In this document: in pieces, positions 17,030-25,310 of the stretch
Layout of the letters: the number at the start of each line of letters is the position of its first letter
How positions within the stretch are numbered: the first letter of the stretch is position 1
Assembly: GCA_019416865.1 (NCBI GenBank)
Contig: DXWL01000004.1
Location: 18,966 to 82,965 of the forward strand
Length of the DNA: 64,000 bases
Direction of reading: 5' to 3'
Origin: Fusobacterium sp.
GTDB taxonomy: Bacteria > Fusobacteriota > Fusobacteriia > Fusobacteriales > Fusobacteriaceae
Position numbers and translations under genes: made by a program
The notes under the pieces: generated by a model
Databases searched by the model: none
Told to the model about the DNA's origin: nothing
Seen by the model: only the letters and a program-made list of their open reading frames with translations

Positions 17030-17806
17030 ATGGAAAGCAGATTAAAAGGAAAAGTGGTGCTTATTACAGGAGCAACAGCTGGAATAGGAAAAAGTACAGC
17101 TTTTGGATTTGCAAAAATGGGATGCAAACTAATTCTTATGATAAGAAATGCTGAAAAAGGTGAACTTCTTAAAAAAGAGATTCAAGAAAAATATGATGTT
17201 GAAATAAAACTTTTAGTAGTAGATGTAAGAGATGCTAAAGGAATAGAAAAAGCTGTTTCTGAACTTCCAGAAGAATGGCAGAAAATAAGTATACTTGTAA
17301 ATAATGCCGGACTTGCTCGTGGATTGGATAAGGTATATTTGGCCGAAATAGAAGATATAGATACTGTGGTTGATACAAATATAAAAGGAATGCTTTATGT
17401 AATAAGAGTTGTTGTCCCTCTTATGCTAAAATATCAAATGGAAGGTCATGTAATTAACATTGGTTCAATTGCAGGAACAGCTGCTTATGCTGGAGGAGCA
17501 ATTTACTGTGCAACAAAATCTGCTGTAAAACTTTTAAGCGATGGACTCAGAATAGATCTTGTTGATACTCCTATAAAAGTTACAAATATTCAGCCAGGAG
17601 TCGTTGAAACAGGATTCAGCATGGTTAGATTCAATGGAGATAAAGAAAGAGCTGATGCAGTTTATAGAGGAATAGAGGCTCTTACTCCTGACGATGTAGC
17701 AGATACTATTGTTTATGCTGCAAATATCCCTCATAATACACAATTAACAGAGATAACAATGACTCCTTGCCATCAGGCTGATGGTAGATGTATTTATAAG
17801 AAGTAA
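17030..17806 (+). CDS. SDR oxidoreductase, YdfG-like
   Basis: A 258-residue classical short-chain dehydrogenase. The nucleotide site is GATAGIGKSTAFGFA (12-26), followed by NNAG and the catalytic Ser (NIGSIAGTAAYAGG) with Y-C-A-T-K (Tyr and Lys). The segment after the catalytic loop (QPGVVETGFSMVRFNGD) closely follows the YdfG subfamily, whose members oxidise L-serine, L-allo-threonine and 3-hydroxy acids with NADP. The third aspartate strand carries VDVRD. It is paired with aroK in a two-gene unit ended by a terminator. Substrate is inferred from the subfamily only. Confidence 0.85.
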   Translation: MESRLKGKVVLITGATAGIGKSTAFGFAKMGCKLILMIRNAEKGELLKKEIQEKYDVEIKLLVVDVRDAKGIEKAVSELPEEWQKISILVNNAGLARGLDKVYLAEIEDIDTVVDTNIKGMLYVIRVVVPLMLKYQMEGHVINIGSIAGTAAYAGGAIYCATKSAVKLLSDGLRIDLVDTPIKVTNIQPGVVETGFSMVRFNGDKERADAVYRGIEALTPDDVADTIVYAANIPHNTQLTEITMTPCHQADGRCIYKK

Positions 17807-17837
17807 TTAAATAAACAATAAGTTTTAAAATAGTTTA

Positions 17838-17876
17838 GAAAAGGATATTGCGTATTAATGTAATATCCTTTTCTAA
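17838..17876 (+). terminator. Terminator of the aroK-SDR unit
   Basis: A 12-bp perfect stem (GAAAAGGATATT with AATATCCTTTTC) and 12-base loop, then a short weak T-rich run. Confidence 0.8.
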
Positions 17877-17898
17877 TTTCTAATATAAAAGATATAAT

Positions 17899-17928
17899 GA
17901 AAAAACAGCCCCTAAGGACTGTTTTTTC
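17899..17928 (-). terminator. Terminator of nanA
   Basis: A 10-bp stem GAAAAAACAG with CTGTTTTTTC, with further G-C pairing toward the loop. A and T tracts on both sides let it act in both directions; it lies 19 bases after the nanA stop. Confidence 0.85.
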
Positions 17929-17946
17929 ACTGTTTATTAAAAGTAA

Positions 17947-18873
17947 TTATAAATATTTAGCTTCTGTATCTCTTATTAATTTAGCAACAGCTTGAACTTT
18001 TTCCATATCTTCAGGGAAAAGGTTAGCGAATGGAGCAGCAACTCCACCGATATTTAAATTGTGGTTAATACGAAGAGTTTCTTTTATTACAGCATACATT
18101 TGTCCTTTACAAGAGCATAATCCTGCTATAATATCGTTTACTGCATATTGAATTTCTCTTGCAAGAGCAAGGTTTTCAGGAGTTCCTGTTTTAAATAATT
18201 CATGCATTTTAAGGAATAACCCAGGCATTGCACTGTAAGTTCCTCCGATTCCACCGTCAGCTCCCATTAATAATCCACCGATAAATTGCTCATCAGGACC
18301 GTTGAATATAACGCTGTCTTTTCCTGCTATTGATTTAAATGTTTGGATATCTTGAATAGGCATAGAAGAGTTTTTAACTCCAATAACTCTAGGATTTTTT
18401 AACATTTCTTTTAATAGAGAAGGTGTTAAAGCAACTCCTGCTAATTGTGGTATATTGTAAATGATGAAGTCTGTGTTTGGTGCAGCACTTGAAATATCAT
18501 TCCAGTATTTAGCGATTGCGTGTTCTGGAAGACGGAAATAGATAGGAGGAATTGCAGCTATAGCATCTACTCCAAGAGATTCTGCATGTCTAGCAAGTTC
18601 CATACTTTCTTTTGTACTGTTACAAGCAACATGGGCTATTATAGTTAATTTTCCTTGTGCTTCAGCAACTACGTTTTCTAAAACTAATTTTCTTTCAGCA
18701 ACAGTTTGGTATATACATTCTCCTGAAGATCCTCCAACATATGCACCTTTAACTCCGCTTTCGATAAGGTAACGAGTGAAAGCTCTTACACGTTCTGGAC
18801 TAACATTACCGTTGTTGTCGTAGCAAGCATAAAATGCAGGGATAACACCATGGAATTTTTCTAAATTTCTCAT
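17947..18873 (-). CDS. nanA: N-acetylneuraminate lyase
   Basis: A 308-residue class I aldolase of the DapA/NanA family. The catalytic set is GGSSGE (47-52), Tyr139 in the YNIP motif, which is diagnostic of NanA rather than DapA, and Schiff-base Lys167 in GVKNSSMP. The pattern is that of the clostridial group. It cleaves sialic acid to N-acetylmannosamine and pyruvate. Codon use is noticeably more G/C at third positions (CGT, GCA, GGA) than its neighbours, consistent with strong expression. It has a consensus promoter and is divergent from an RpiR regulator. No nanE, nanK or sialic acid transporter is in the window. Confidence 0.9.
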   Translation of the reverse strand: MRNLEKFHGVIPAFYACYDNNGNVSPERVRAFTRYLIESGVKGAYVGGSSGECIYQTVAERKLVLENVVAEAQGKLTIIAHVACNSTKESMELARHAESLGVDAIAAIPPIYFRLPEHAIAKYWNDISSAAPNTDFIIYNIPQLAGVALTPSLLKEMLKNPRVIGVKNSSMPIQDIQTFKSIAGKDSVIFNGPDEQFIGGLLMGADGGIGGTYSAMPGLFLKMHELFKTGTPENLALAREIQYAVNDIIAGLCSCKGQMYAVIKETLRINHNLNIGGVAAPFANLFPEDMEKVQAVAKLIRDTEAKYL

Positions 18874-18949
18874 ATTGAAACCACTCCTTTATTTTTATTT
18901 TTTTTCATTAAGTTTATATTTTAAACATTAGTTTGTTATTCACACTGAT

Positions 18950-18978
18950 ATGATACTAAAAAAAAAATAAAATGTCAA
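18950..18978 (-). promoter_or_regulatory. Strong sigma-70 promoter of nanA
   Basis: On the minus strand a perfect TTGACA (18973-18978) is 17 bases from TATCAT (18950-18955). It leaves a leader of about 70 bases. This is among the best -35 matches in the window. Confidence 0.85.
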
Positions 18979-19043
18979 TATTCTTTTAAAAAAAAATAAA
19001 ATTTTATTTTTAAAAAACAAAAAAATACAAAAATGTTTTATTT

Positions 19044-19104
19044 AAATCTGAAAGATGATATAATGTTCTTAAAAATAATGAAAGTTTCAAAAAGAAATCT
19101 GAAA
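19044..19104 (+). promoter_or_regulatory. Control region of the RpiR regulator: extended -10, palindrome and direct repeats
   Basis: TG-A-TATAAT at 19056-19064 is the -10. It is bracketed by two copies of AAATCTGAAA (19044-19053 and 19095-19104), and an 11-bp palindrome TGAAAGTTTCA occupies 19079-19089, where transcription would begin. The symmetry and place suggest an operator for the RpiR protein itself; that is inference. Confidence 0.55.
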
Positions 19105-19132
19105 AGGGGCGGTTATTATAAAAAATAATGTT

Positions 19133-19990
19133 TTGACAAAAATTACAAATGAATACCTTACTTTGAGCAAACCACTGAAAAGAATAGCTGACTATATTCT
19201 TTCAAATACTTCAGAGCCTCAATATATGTCTATTTATGAGATGGCTGCTGTGTGTTCTGTCAGTGAATCATCAGTTTTTCGTTTCTGTCAGATTCTAGGT
19301 TTTAAAGGATACAAAGAGTTTAAATATGCTCTTGCAGAAGCAAATAGTGCAAAGCTTATAGACGGCGAAATAGATGCCTATGAGGAGATTTTACCAGAAG
19401 ATTCTTTTATAGATATGGCAAAAAAACTTTTTGCTTATAATATGGCTTCTGTAAATCAAACACTTCAGCTTATAGATGAAGATGCTTATAAAGAGGCAGC
19501 TAAATATTTAAAAAATGCCAAACATATTTATTGTTTTGGGCAAGGAAGCAGTGGAATTATGGCTCAAGAACTTTGGGCAAGATTTATTACTGTATCAAGC
19601 AACTTTTCTTATATTCCTGATTCCCATCTTCAAACAATCACAGTAGCAAATTGTGATAGAAATGATGTAGTAATTTTATTTTCTTATTCTGGAGCAACAG
19701 AGGATGGACCTAAATTACTGTCAGAAGCGAGAAAAAGAGGAGCAAAGACAGTTCTTGTAACACATCATGCAAAAAGTTTTGCAGCAGAACATTCAGATAT
19801 TATTCTTCTTTGTGGTTCAAGAGAAAGTCCTAAGCAAACTGGAAGCATTGCAGCCAGAATGGCGCAGCTTTTTGTTATAGATTTATTATTCAATGAATTT
19901 TATAGATTGGATAAGGAAGAGGCAGAAGCTGCTATAAACAGAACTTCAGAAGCTATGGAAAAGAAACTTCTTTCATATAAAAATAGATAA
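19133..19990 (+). CDS. RpiR family transcriptional regulator, probable NanR
   Basis: A 285-residue regulator with an N-terminal winged HTH_6 domain (about 1-75; the SESSVFRFCQILGFKGYKEFK helix-turn-helix) and a C-terminal SIS sugar-phosphate-binding domain (about 105-240; IYCFGQGSSGIMAQELW and FSYSGATEDG). RpiR proteins sense phosphosugars. Divergence from nanA makes sialate catabolism the likely target, sensing for example ManNAc-6P. No ATG fits. TTG at 19133 is used, but the SD-like AGGGGCGG is about 20 bases upstream, so a rare ATT start near 19115 is a serious alternative. Confidence 0.85.
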   Translation: MTKITNEYLTLSKPLKRIADYILSNTSEPQYMSIYEMAAVCSVSESSVFRFCQILGFKGYKEFKYALAEANSAKLIDGEIDAYEEILPEDSFIDMAKKLFAYNMASVNQTLQLIDEDAYKEAAKYLKNAKHIYCFGQGSSGIMAQELWARFITVSSNFSYIPDSHLQTITVANCDRNDVVILFSYSGATEDGPKLLSEARKRGAKTVLVTHHAKSFAAEHSDIILLCGSRESPKQTGSIAARMAQLFVIDLLFNEFYRLDKEEAEAAINRTSEAMEKKLLSYKNR

Positions 19991-19994
19991 AATA

Positions 19995-20019
19995 AAAAAG
20001 GACTTTTGCAGTCCTTTTT
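19995..20019. terminator. Bidirectional terminator between RpiR and glmS
   Basis: A 9-bp perfect stem AAAAAGGAC with GTCCTTTTT and a 7-base loop, with flanking A and T tracts, between convergent stops. Confidence 0.9.
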
Positions 20020-20024
20020 ATATT

Positions 20025-21845
20025 TTATTCAACTGTTACTGATTTTGCAAGATTTCTTGGTTTATCTACATCGATTCCTTTAGCAACTGAAGTATAATAA
20101 GCTAGAAGCTGAAGAGGAACTACTGACAGAAATCCAGCAAATATATCGTTACATTCAGGTATACTTATAAATTTATCAGAAACTTCTTTAAGATTTGTAC
20201 AGTTTTCATATCCTATAGTAATAATATATGCTCCTCTTGCCTTTACTTCTTTTATATTCGAAACTGATTTTTCAATAAGTTTTTTCTGTGTAGCAATGAC
20301 AACAACAGGTGTTCCTTCTTCAATAAGAGCAATTGTTCCATGTTTAAGTTCTCCAGCAGGAAAAGCTTCAGTATGAATATAGGAAACCTCTTTTATCTTT
20401 AAAGAGCCTTCAAGAGCAGTTTTATAATCAAGTCCTCTTCCTATATAAAATCCATTTGTTTTATCTTTAAAAAATTTTGCTGTTTCTTTAATAATATTAT
20501 GATTTTCAAGAATAAATTCTACTTTTTCAGAAATAGTTTCTATTTCTTTCATATATTTTTTATAATCTGTTTCCGAAATATTGTTTTTTAATTCAGCAAT
20601 ATAAAGAGCCAAAAGATAAAAAATTGTTACTTGTGTAATATATGCTTTTGTTGAAGCGACTGCAATTTCAGGACCTGCCATTGTGTATATAACTTTATCT
20701 GCTTCTCTTGATATAGTAGATCCTACAACATTTGTTATAGCTACAGTTAAAGCTCCTTTTTTCTTAGCCTCTTTCATGGCTGCTAAAGTGTCAGAAGTTT
20801 CACCTGATTGACTTACAAAAATAGCCATTGTATTTTTATCGATAAAAGGATCATTGTAACGAAATTCAGAAGCTATATCCGCTGAAGAATCAAGTCCGGC
20901 AATTTTTTGAAGAGCAAACTGCCCTTGAAGCCCTGCATGATAAGCTGTACCACAGGCTACAATATATATTTTATTTATATTTTTTATATCTTCGTAAGTT
21001 AAAATATCAGAAAAATCTGCTTTTTCACTATGAACTCTCTTATTTATTGTTTCTTTTACAGCTTCAGGCTGTTCATAAATTTCTTTTAGCATAAAGTGAG
21101 GATATCCGCATTTTTCAGCTTGTTCAAGATTCCACTCTATATATTTTTTATTTCTTGTTACAGAATTTTTCTTTTCATCATAAATATTTATTTCGTTATT
21201 TTTAATAACAGCAATATCTCCGTCTTCCAAATAATAAACATTTTTAGTATATTTTAAAAGAGCAGAAATATCTGAGGCGATAAAGTTTTCGTTTTCTCCA
21301 ATTCCTATTACTAAAGGGCTGTGCTGTCTTGCACAAATAAGTTCATTTGGATGATTTTTGTGTATTACTCCTATAGCATAACTTCCTTCAAGTCTTTCTA
21401 AAACTTTTATTACAGTGTCTAGTAGGTTACCGTTGTAAAGTTCTTGAATAAGTTGTGAAATTACTTCAGTATCAGTGTCAGAAGCAAATACATATCCTTT
21501 TTCTTCAAGCTCTTTTCTAAGTGTTTGATAATTTTCAATTATTCCATTGTGAACAACAGCAGTTGACTTATCCATGCTATAATGAGGATGTGAGTTTATA
21601 TCAGATGGAACTCCATGTGTAGCCCATCTTGTATGTCCTATACCTATTTCAGAAGATAGATTTTTTCCTTCTATGCTGTCTGCAAGATTTTGAATTTTTC
21701 CAGCTTTTTTTTCAACAACTATTTCTCCTTGAGTGATAAGAGCCATTCCAGAAGAGTCATATCCCCTATATTCTAAAGCCTTAAGTCCATCTAAAATAAT
21801 TTCTTTTGTGTCCCCATGTCCTATATAACCAACAATTCCACACAT
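20025..21845 (-). CDS. glmS: Glutamine:fructose-6-phosphate aminotransferase
   Basis: A 606-residue enzyme making glucosamine 6-phosphate from fructose 6-phosphate and glutamine, the first step toward UDP-GlcNAc. The N-terminal Ntn glutaminase domain starts MCGIVGYIG (Cys2 is the nucleophile after Met removal), with EYRGYDSSG and GIGHTRWATHG. Two SIS isomerase domains follow (about 285-420 and 455-600), with ACGTAYHAG and SQSGETSDT in the first and the end DKPRNLAKSVTVE holding the active-site lysine. The leader carries a glmS ribozyme and AGGAGG SD. It sits next to nanA and its regulator, so amino-sugar use and synthesis are grouped. Confidence 0.98.
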   Translation of the reverse strand: MCGIVGYIGHGDTKEIILDGLKALEYRGYDSSGMALITQGEIVVEKKAGKIQNLADSIEGKNLSSEIGIGHTRWATHGVPSDINSHPHYSMDKSTAVVHNGIIENYQTLRKELEEKGYVFASDTDTEVISQLIQELYNGNLLDTVIKVLERLEGSYAIGVIHKNHPNELICARQHSPLVIGIGENENFIASDISALLKYTKNVYYLEDGDIAVIKNNEINIYDEKKNSVTRNKKYIEWNLEQAEKCGYPHFMLKEIYEQPEAVKETINKRVHSEKADFSDILTYEDIKNINKIYIVACGTAYHAGLQGQFALQKIAGLDSSADIASEFRYNDPFIDKNTMAIFVSQSGETSDTLAAMKEAKKKGALTVAITNVVGSTISREADKVIYTMAGPEIAVASTKAYITQVTIFYLLALYIAELKNNISETDYKKYMKEIETISEKVEFILENHNIIKETAKFFKDKTNGFYIGRGLDYKTALEGSLKIKEVSYIHTEAFPAGELKHGTIALIEEGTPVVVIATQKKLIEKSVSNIKEVKARGAYIITIGYENCTNLKEVSDKFISIPECNDIFAGFLSVVPLQLLAYYTSVAKGIDVDKPRNLAKSVTVE

Positions 21846-21899
21846 AATAAACCTCCTAATATTTACTTTTAAATGTTCGTTTACTATGAGAATTGCTGC

Positions 21900-22034
21900 T
21901 TAAACTCTTTTGTCCCATTGATTACTCAGTGGTTTTGTAAAGTTTCTCAGGGTGCAGCCCCCTCTGAAGTACCCGCCGATAATTTCGAATGTCTTCAGTC
22001 CTCGTCAACTTATATTTAATCAAGTTCTGGCGCT
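21900..22034 (-). ncRNA. glmS ribozyme (glucosamine-6-phosphate-activated self-cleaving riboswitch)
   Basis: Read on the minus strand, the leader begins A|GCGCC (cut expected between 22034 and 22033), then the P1 pair AACTT..AAGTT, the conserved GACGAGGA, the P2 stem CTGAAG/CTTCAG enclosing the CATTCGAAATTATCGGCGGG core, the G-rich P3 pseudoknot segment, and P4 (AAACTTT..AAAGAGTTT with CCA..TGG). These are the parts of the known glmS class. When GlcN6P binds, the RNA cuts itself and the glmS mRNA is degraded. The 3' limit is approximate. Confidence 0.93.
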
Positions 22035-22067
22035 TTTTATATTTCTAAAACTCATAGTTTCTCAAGA

Positions 22068-22096
22068 AGAATATCATATAATATAGAAATAAGCAA
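22068..22096 (-). promoter_or_regulatory. Promoter of the glmS ribozyme leader
   Basis: On the minus strand TTGCTT (22091-22096) and TG-A-TATTCT (-10 at 22068-22073) are 17 bases apart, with transcription starting near 22061, about 27 bases before the ribozyme cut site. The rest of 22100-22304 is plain AT-rich DNA; it must also carry the SNF2 promoter, of which TG-A-TATTAT at 22261-22269 is the best but weak candidate. Confidence 0.6.
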
Positions 22097-22304
22097 TGAT
22101 TTTTTCTGACTTTTTAATACAAAATCAAACATAGTTTTTATATTATATTATAAAATCTTATCGCTCATACAAATACAATGAATTTTAAATTAATGTTCTG
22201 AAAAAAATTCAGAAAAAATTTTTTATTTTTTAAATAAGATTATATATTTTCAATTTTATATGATATTATATTTATGAAATAAAACTTACTAATGGAGAAA
22301 TAGC

Positions 22305-25130
22305 ATGGATGAAGAGATACTTGCAGAGATGAACAAAATAATAAAAGAATTTGATTGTGCAAAAAAAATGAAAACGGGGATATACACTCCAAAAAATTTA
22401 AAAAAAGAGGGGCATTTGACGAGCCTTCCTGCTTTTTTAAATCAACAGAATGAAAAAAAGTTTAGATTTTTTATAAGTTTTAAAATAGATTTTGAAAATA
22501 AAAAATCACCTTACATAACATTGAAAAATATTGAAATAAATGAAACACTTGGAGAAAGTTATATGTTTTTGCCAAGGATGAAAGAATTTTTTTATAACAG
22601 ATTAAATGAAACAATATATTTTGGAAAAGGGATCGCAGTAAGACCAGAAGATAAATTTGATGAATATTCACTTGAATTTTTTGAAATTTTAAAAAGTATA
22701 ATGCAGGAAGAGTCAGAAAATATCATAAGAAGAGGGAATATAAGAGTACCATATTTTCTTTTGGGAGGAATACTTCCTCTTTGTGAAAAAATGTGTTTAA
22801 ATTATTTGAAAAAAGATATTTATCCTGAAATAGAATTAAAAAGAACAGAAAAAGATATAATAATCCATACAGACAAATTGAAAAATTGGTATCCTTTTGG
22901 AAGAAATTATATGATTTATGAAGATGAGGATAAAGATTATAAAATTATTAGGTCAGATTATGATATTTCTCCTATCTTTATTTTAAAGGAACTTGCAAAA
23001 AAAGAAAAAATAAAAGTTTCAAGACTGAATTTTGATTCGAGAAAATTTATTGAAGTCTTTGAAAAAATTATAAAAATAGTAGGAATTGAAGAGATGAAAA
23101 GCACTCTTTATCATCCCAAGACCATAGAAGCAGGTATAGTATTTGATATTGTTGATGATATGCTTACAGCAGTATCTGAAGGTATTTTTGACGGAAAAAG
23201 AAAACAAGATATGGAAGAAGATATTTTTGTAGATGGTGCTGAGGTAAAAAGGGTAATATCAGAAGCAGAGGATATGCTTATACAAAAAGGATTTTCTTAT
23301 GACAATGAAAATAACAGATTTTATATGACTTCAGAAAATAAAATATTTGATTTTATAATTAAGTATATAAAAAACTACAGCGAAGATTTTTCTAATATTT
23401 ATATTTTTTCTACCCCAGAATTTGATAAAAAAAATTTGTTAAAGGGAAATATAAGATTGACATTTTCTAAGAAAAAAGATTTTGTATTTAATTTTGAATC
23501 GGATGTTTTTTCAAAATCACAAATTTCTGAAATAATTCTGTTTAAAACGCCTTTAAAAAAATATTATAGATTAAAAAATGGGGATATTTTGAAGGTGGAA
23601 GATACAAATCTCACTAAGATGTATGAGATGCTTTATAATATATCTGTAAGTGATTCAGAAATAATTTCAGGTAAATTTAGAAGAAGCAGATATTTTGATT
23701 TCTTTTTAAATAAATATAATATTACAGAAAATAATTGTATGGACTATTTTATTTTTATTCCTGAAATAAAAATTCCTATGAAAGAACATCAAAAGTTTGG
23801 TGTAAATTGGATGATGAGTTTAAAGGATAAAAATATGGGAGGAATAGTTGCTGATGATATGGGACTGGGAAAAATTCTTCAAGCTCTTATTTATCTAAGA
23901 ATACAGCAAAAAATATATCCACAGGCTATACAGATGGCAGTAGTACCTAAAGTTGTACTTTGCAAGTGGGAAAATAGAATAAAGAAATATTTTAAAAATA
24001 TGAAATACAGAATAATTGAAGGAGAATCATATGAAAGGGAGGAAAAGATTTTAAATATTTCTCCTGGTGAATTGGTGTTTACAACTCACAGTCTTTTGGT
24101 GAAAGATATACATCTTTATGAGAAATTTGAATTTTCATCGTTAATACTTGATGAGGCTCAGGCTATAAAAAATGCAAAAACTCTTATGTTTAAAGCTGTT
24201 AATACATTAAAAAAAGATTCTTGTTTTGTTCTGACAGAAGTACCGATAGAAAAGAATCCCATGGAACTTTGGAGTGTTTTTGAAACAATTTTACCAGGAT
24301 ATCTTGGAGAAATTTCTTTATTTAAGCAAAAATATATTTTGGAAACAAATAATAAAGTTTTGTTATCTTTTATTAAACCTTATATTTTAAAAAGCACAAA
24401 AGAAAAAGTTGAAAAAGCTGTTCTTCAAAAAGCAGAGAAAAAAATTATTTTAGAGCTTGAATCTAGACAAAAAGAGATTTATGAAAAATTTTTGGCAGAA
24501 TATAGCAGACAAATTTTTGAAGATGAAAATATTAAAACGATACAGATTTTAAAATTAGCAACTAGGCTTAGAAAAATTTGCACATATCCTGAAATAGGAA
24601 ATGGTGACTATTATGAGGTAGGGGCAAAAGAGCAGGAATTGAATAAACTTTTAGAAACTCTCGTGGAAAAGAAAAGCAAGATAATTATTTTCTCACAATT
24701 TATATCAGGCTTGAAAAAATTGGAAGAGAAATATTCTAAAATATATAAAACTTTATATCTTGATGGGAATACTGCCACTAAAAAAAGAATAAAGCTTATA
24801 GAGGAGTTTAATCAAGATGGGAAAGAGATACTATTTATTTCTTTAAAAGCTGGAGAAGTTGGATTTAATGTTATAGGGGCTGATGTAATAATTTATTATG
24901 ATTTTTGGTGGGATCCTGTTACAGAATCTCAGACTCAAGATAAAGTTCATAAAATAGGACGAAGAAAAGAAGTTTTAGTTTATAGTTTTGTTACAAAATC
25001 TACAATAGAGGAATATATTTATGGAATGAAAGATGAAAAAAGAGATTCAAACAGAGATGGTTTTGATAATTATGCTTTTGAACTTTCCAGAGAAGAACTT
25101 ATTCATTTTTTCCAAAAAAACAGACTATAA
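22305..25130 (+). CDS. SNF2-family helicase-like protein with degraded motifs
   Basis: A 941-residue protein. Residues 1-485 match no domain I can name and show no zinc-binding SWIM motif. The SNF2 core begins at about 490 (MKEHQKFGVNWMMSL). Walker A reads DDMGLGKI (518-524; the invariant Thr after Lys523 is Ile), Walker B keeps DEAQ (616-619), motif III is LTEVP instead of LTGTP, motif V is LKAGEVGFNV instead of LKAGGTGLNL, and motif VI is DKVHKIGRR rather than DRAHRIGQT, losing the arginines. Typical bacterial SNF2 proteins remodel nucleoprotein using ATP; this one may bind but hydrolyse weakly. Monocistronic. No restriction-modification or defence genes nearby. Confidence 0.85.
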   Translation: MDEEILAEMNKIIKEFDCAKKMKTGIYTPKNLKKEGHLTSLPAFLNQQNEKKFRFFISFKIDFENKKSPYITLKNIEINETLGESYMFLPRMKEFFYNRLNETIYFGKGIAVRPEDKFDEYSLEFFEILKSIMQEESENIIRRGNIRVPYFLLGGILPLCEKMCLNYLKKDIYPEIELKRTEKDIIIHTDKLKNWYPFGRNYMIYEDEDKDYKIIRSDYDISPIFILKELAKKEKIKVSRLNFDSRKFIEVFEKIIKIVGIEEMKSTLYHPKTIEAGIVFDIVDDMLTAVSEGIFDGKRKQDMEEDIFVDGAEVKRVISEAEDMLIQKGFSYDNENNRFYMTSENKIFDFIIKYIKNYSEDFSNIYIFSTPEFDKKNLLKGNIRLTFSKKKDFVFNFESDVFSKSQISEIILFKTPLKKYYRLKNGDILKVEDTNLTKMYEMLYNISVSDSEIISGKFRRSRYFDFFLNKYNITENNCMDYFIFIPEIKIPMKEHQKFGVNWMMSLKDKNMGGIVADDMGLGKILQALIYLRIQQKIYPQAIQMAVVPKVVLCKWENRIKKYFKNMKYRIIEGESYEREEKILNISPGELVFTTHSLLVKDIHLYEKFEFSSLILDEAQAIKNAKTLMFKAVNTLKKDSCFVLTEVPIEKNPMELWSVFETILPGYLGEISLFKQKYILETNNKVLLSFIKPYILKSTKEKVEKAVLQKAEKKIILELESRQKEIYEKFLAEYSRQIFEDENIKTIQILKLATRLRKICTYPEIGNGDYYEVGAKEQELNKLLETLVEKKSKIIIFSQFISGLKKLEEKYSKIYKTLYLDGNTATKKRIKLIEEFNQDGKEILFISLKAGEVGFNVIGADVIIYYDFWWDPVTESQTQDKVHKIGRRKEVLVYSFVTKSTIEEYIYGMKDEKRDSNRDGFDNYAFELSREELIHFFQKNRL

Positions 25131-25143
25131 AAAATTAAATAAT

Positions 25144-25184
25144 AGGCATTGCTGTATTTTTCTAAATCTAGCAATGTCTTTTTG
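25144..25184 (+). terminator. Terminator of the SNF2 gene
   Basis: A 10-bp stem (AGGCATTGCT with AGCAATGTCT, one G-T pair), 16-base loop and T-rich tail. Confidence 0.82.
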
Positions 25185-25244
25185 TTTATTGATAATAAAA
25201 AAATAGGGAAATTGAAAATAAGAATAGTCATTTGGTTATTTTTT

Positions 25245-25253
25245 TGGTAAAAT
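25245..25253 (+). promoter_or_regulatory. Extended -10 promoter for the EamA gene
   Basis: TG-G-TAAAAT about 58 bases before the ATG, with no recognisable -35. The rest of the 180-base gap holds only the upstream terminator. Confidence 0.45.
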
Positions 25254-25310
25254 ATTTAAATGAGTATTAAATATTTGTTTTAGTACTTAAAAATAAAATG
25301 GAGGGCAGTA

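Noticed and set aside
17947..18873. nanA as recently transferred because of differing codon use
   Set aside because: The shift toward G/C third positions is that of a highly expressed gene, and its neighbours show no mobile element; expression explains it more simply.
22305..25130. SNF2 protein as a part of a phage-defence island
   Set aside because: The flanking genes are glmS and an EamA transporter, with no methylase, nuclease, integrase or mobile-element signs.
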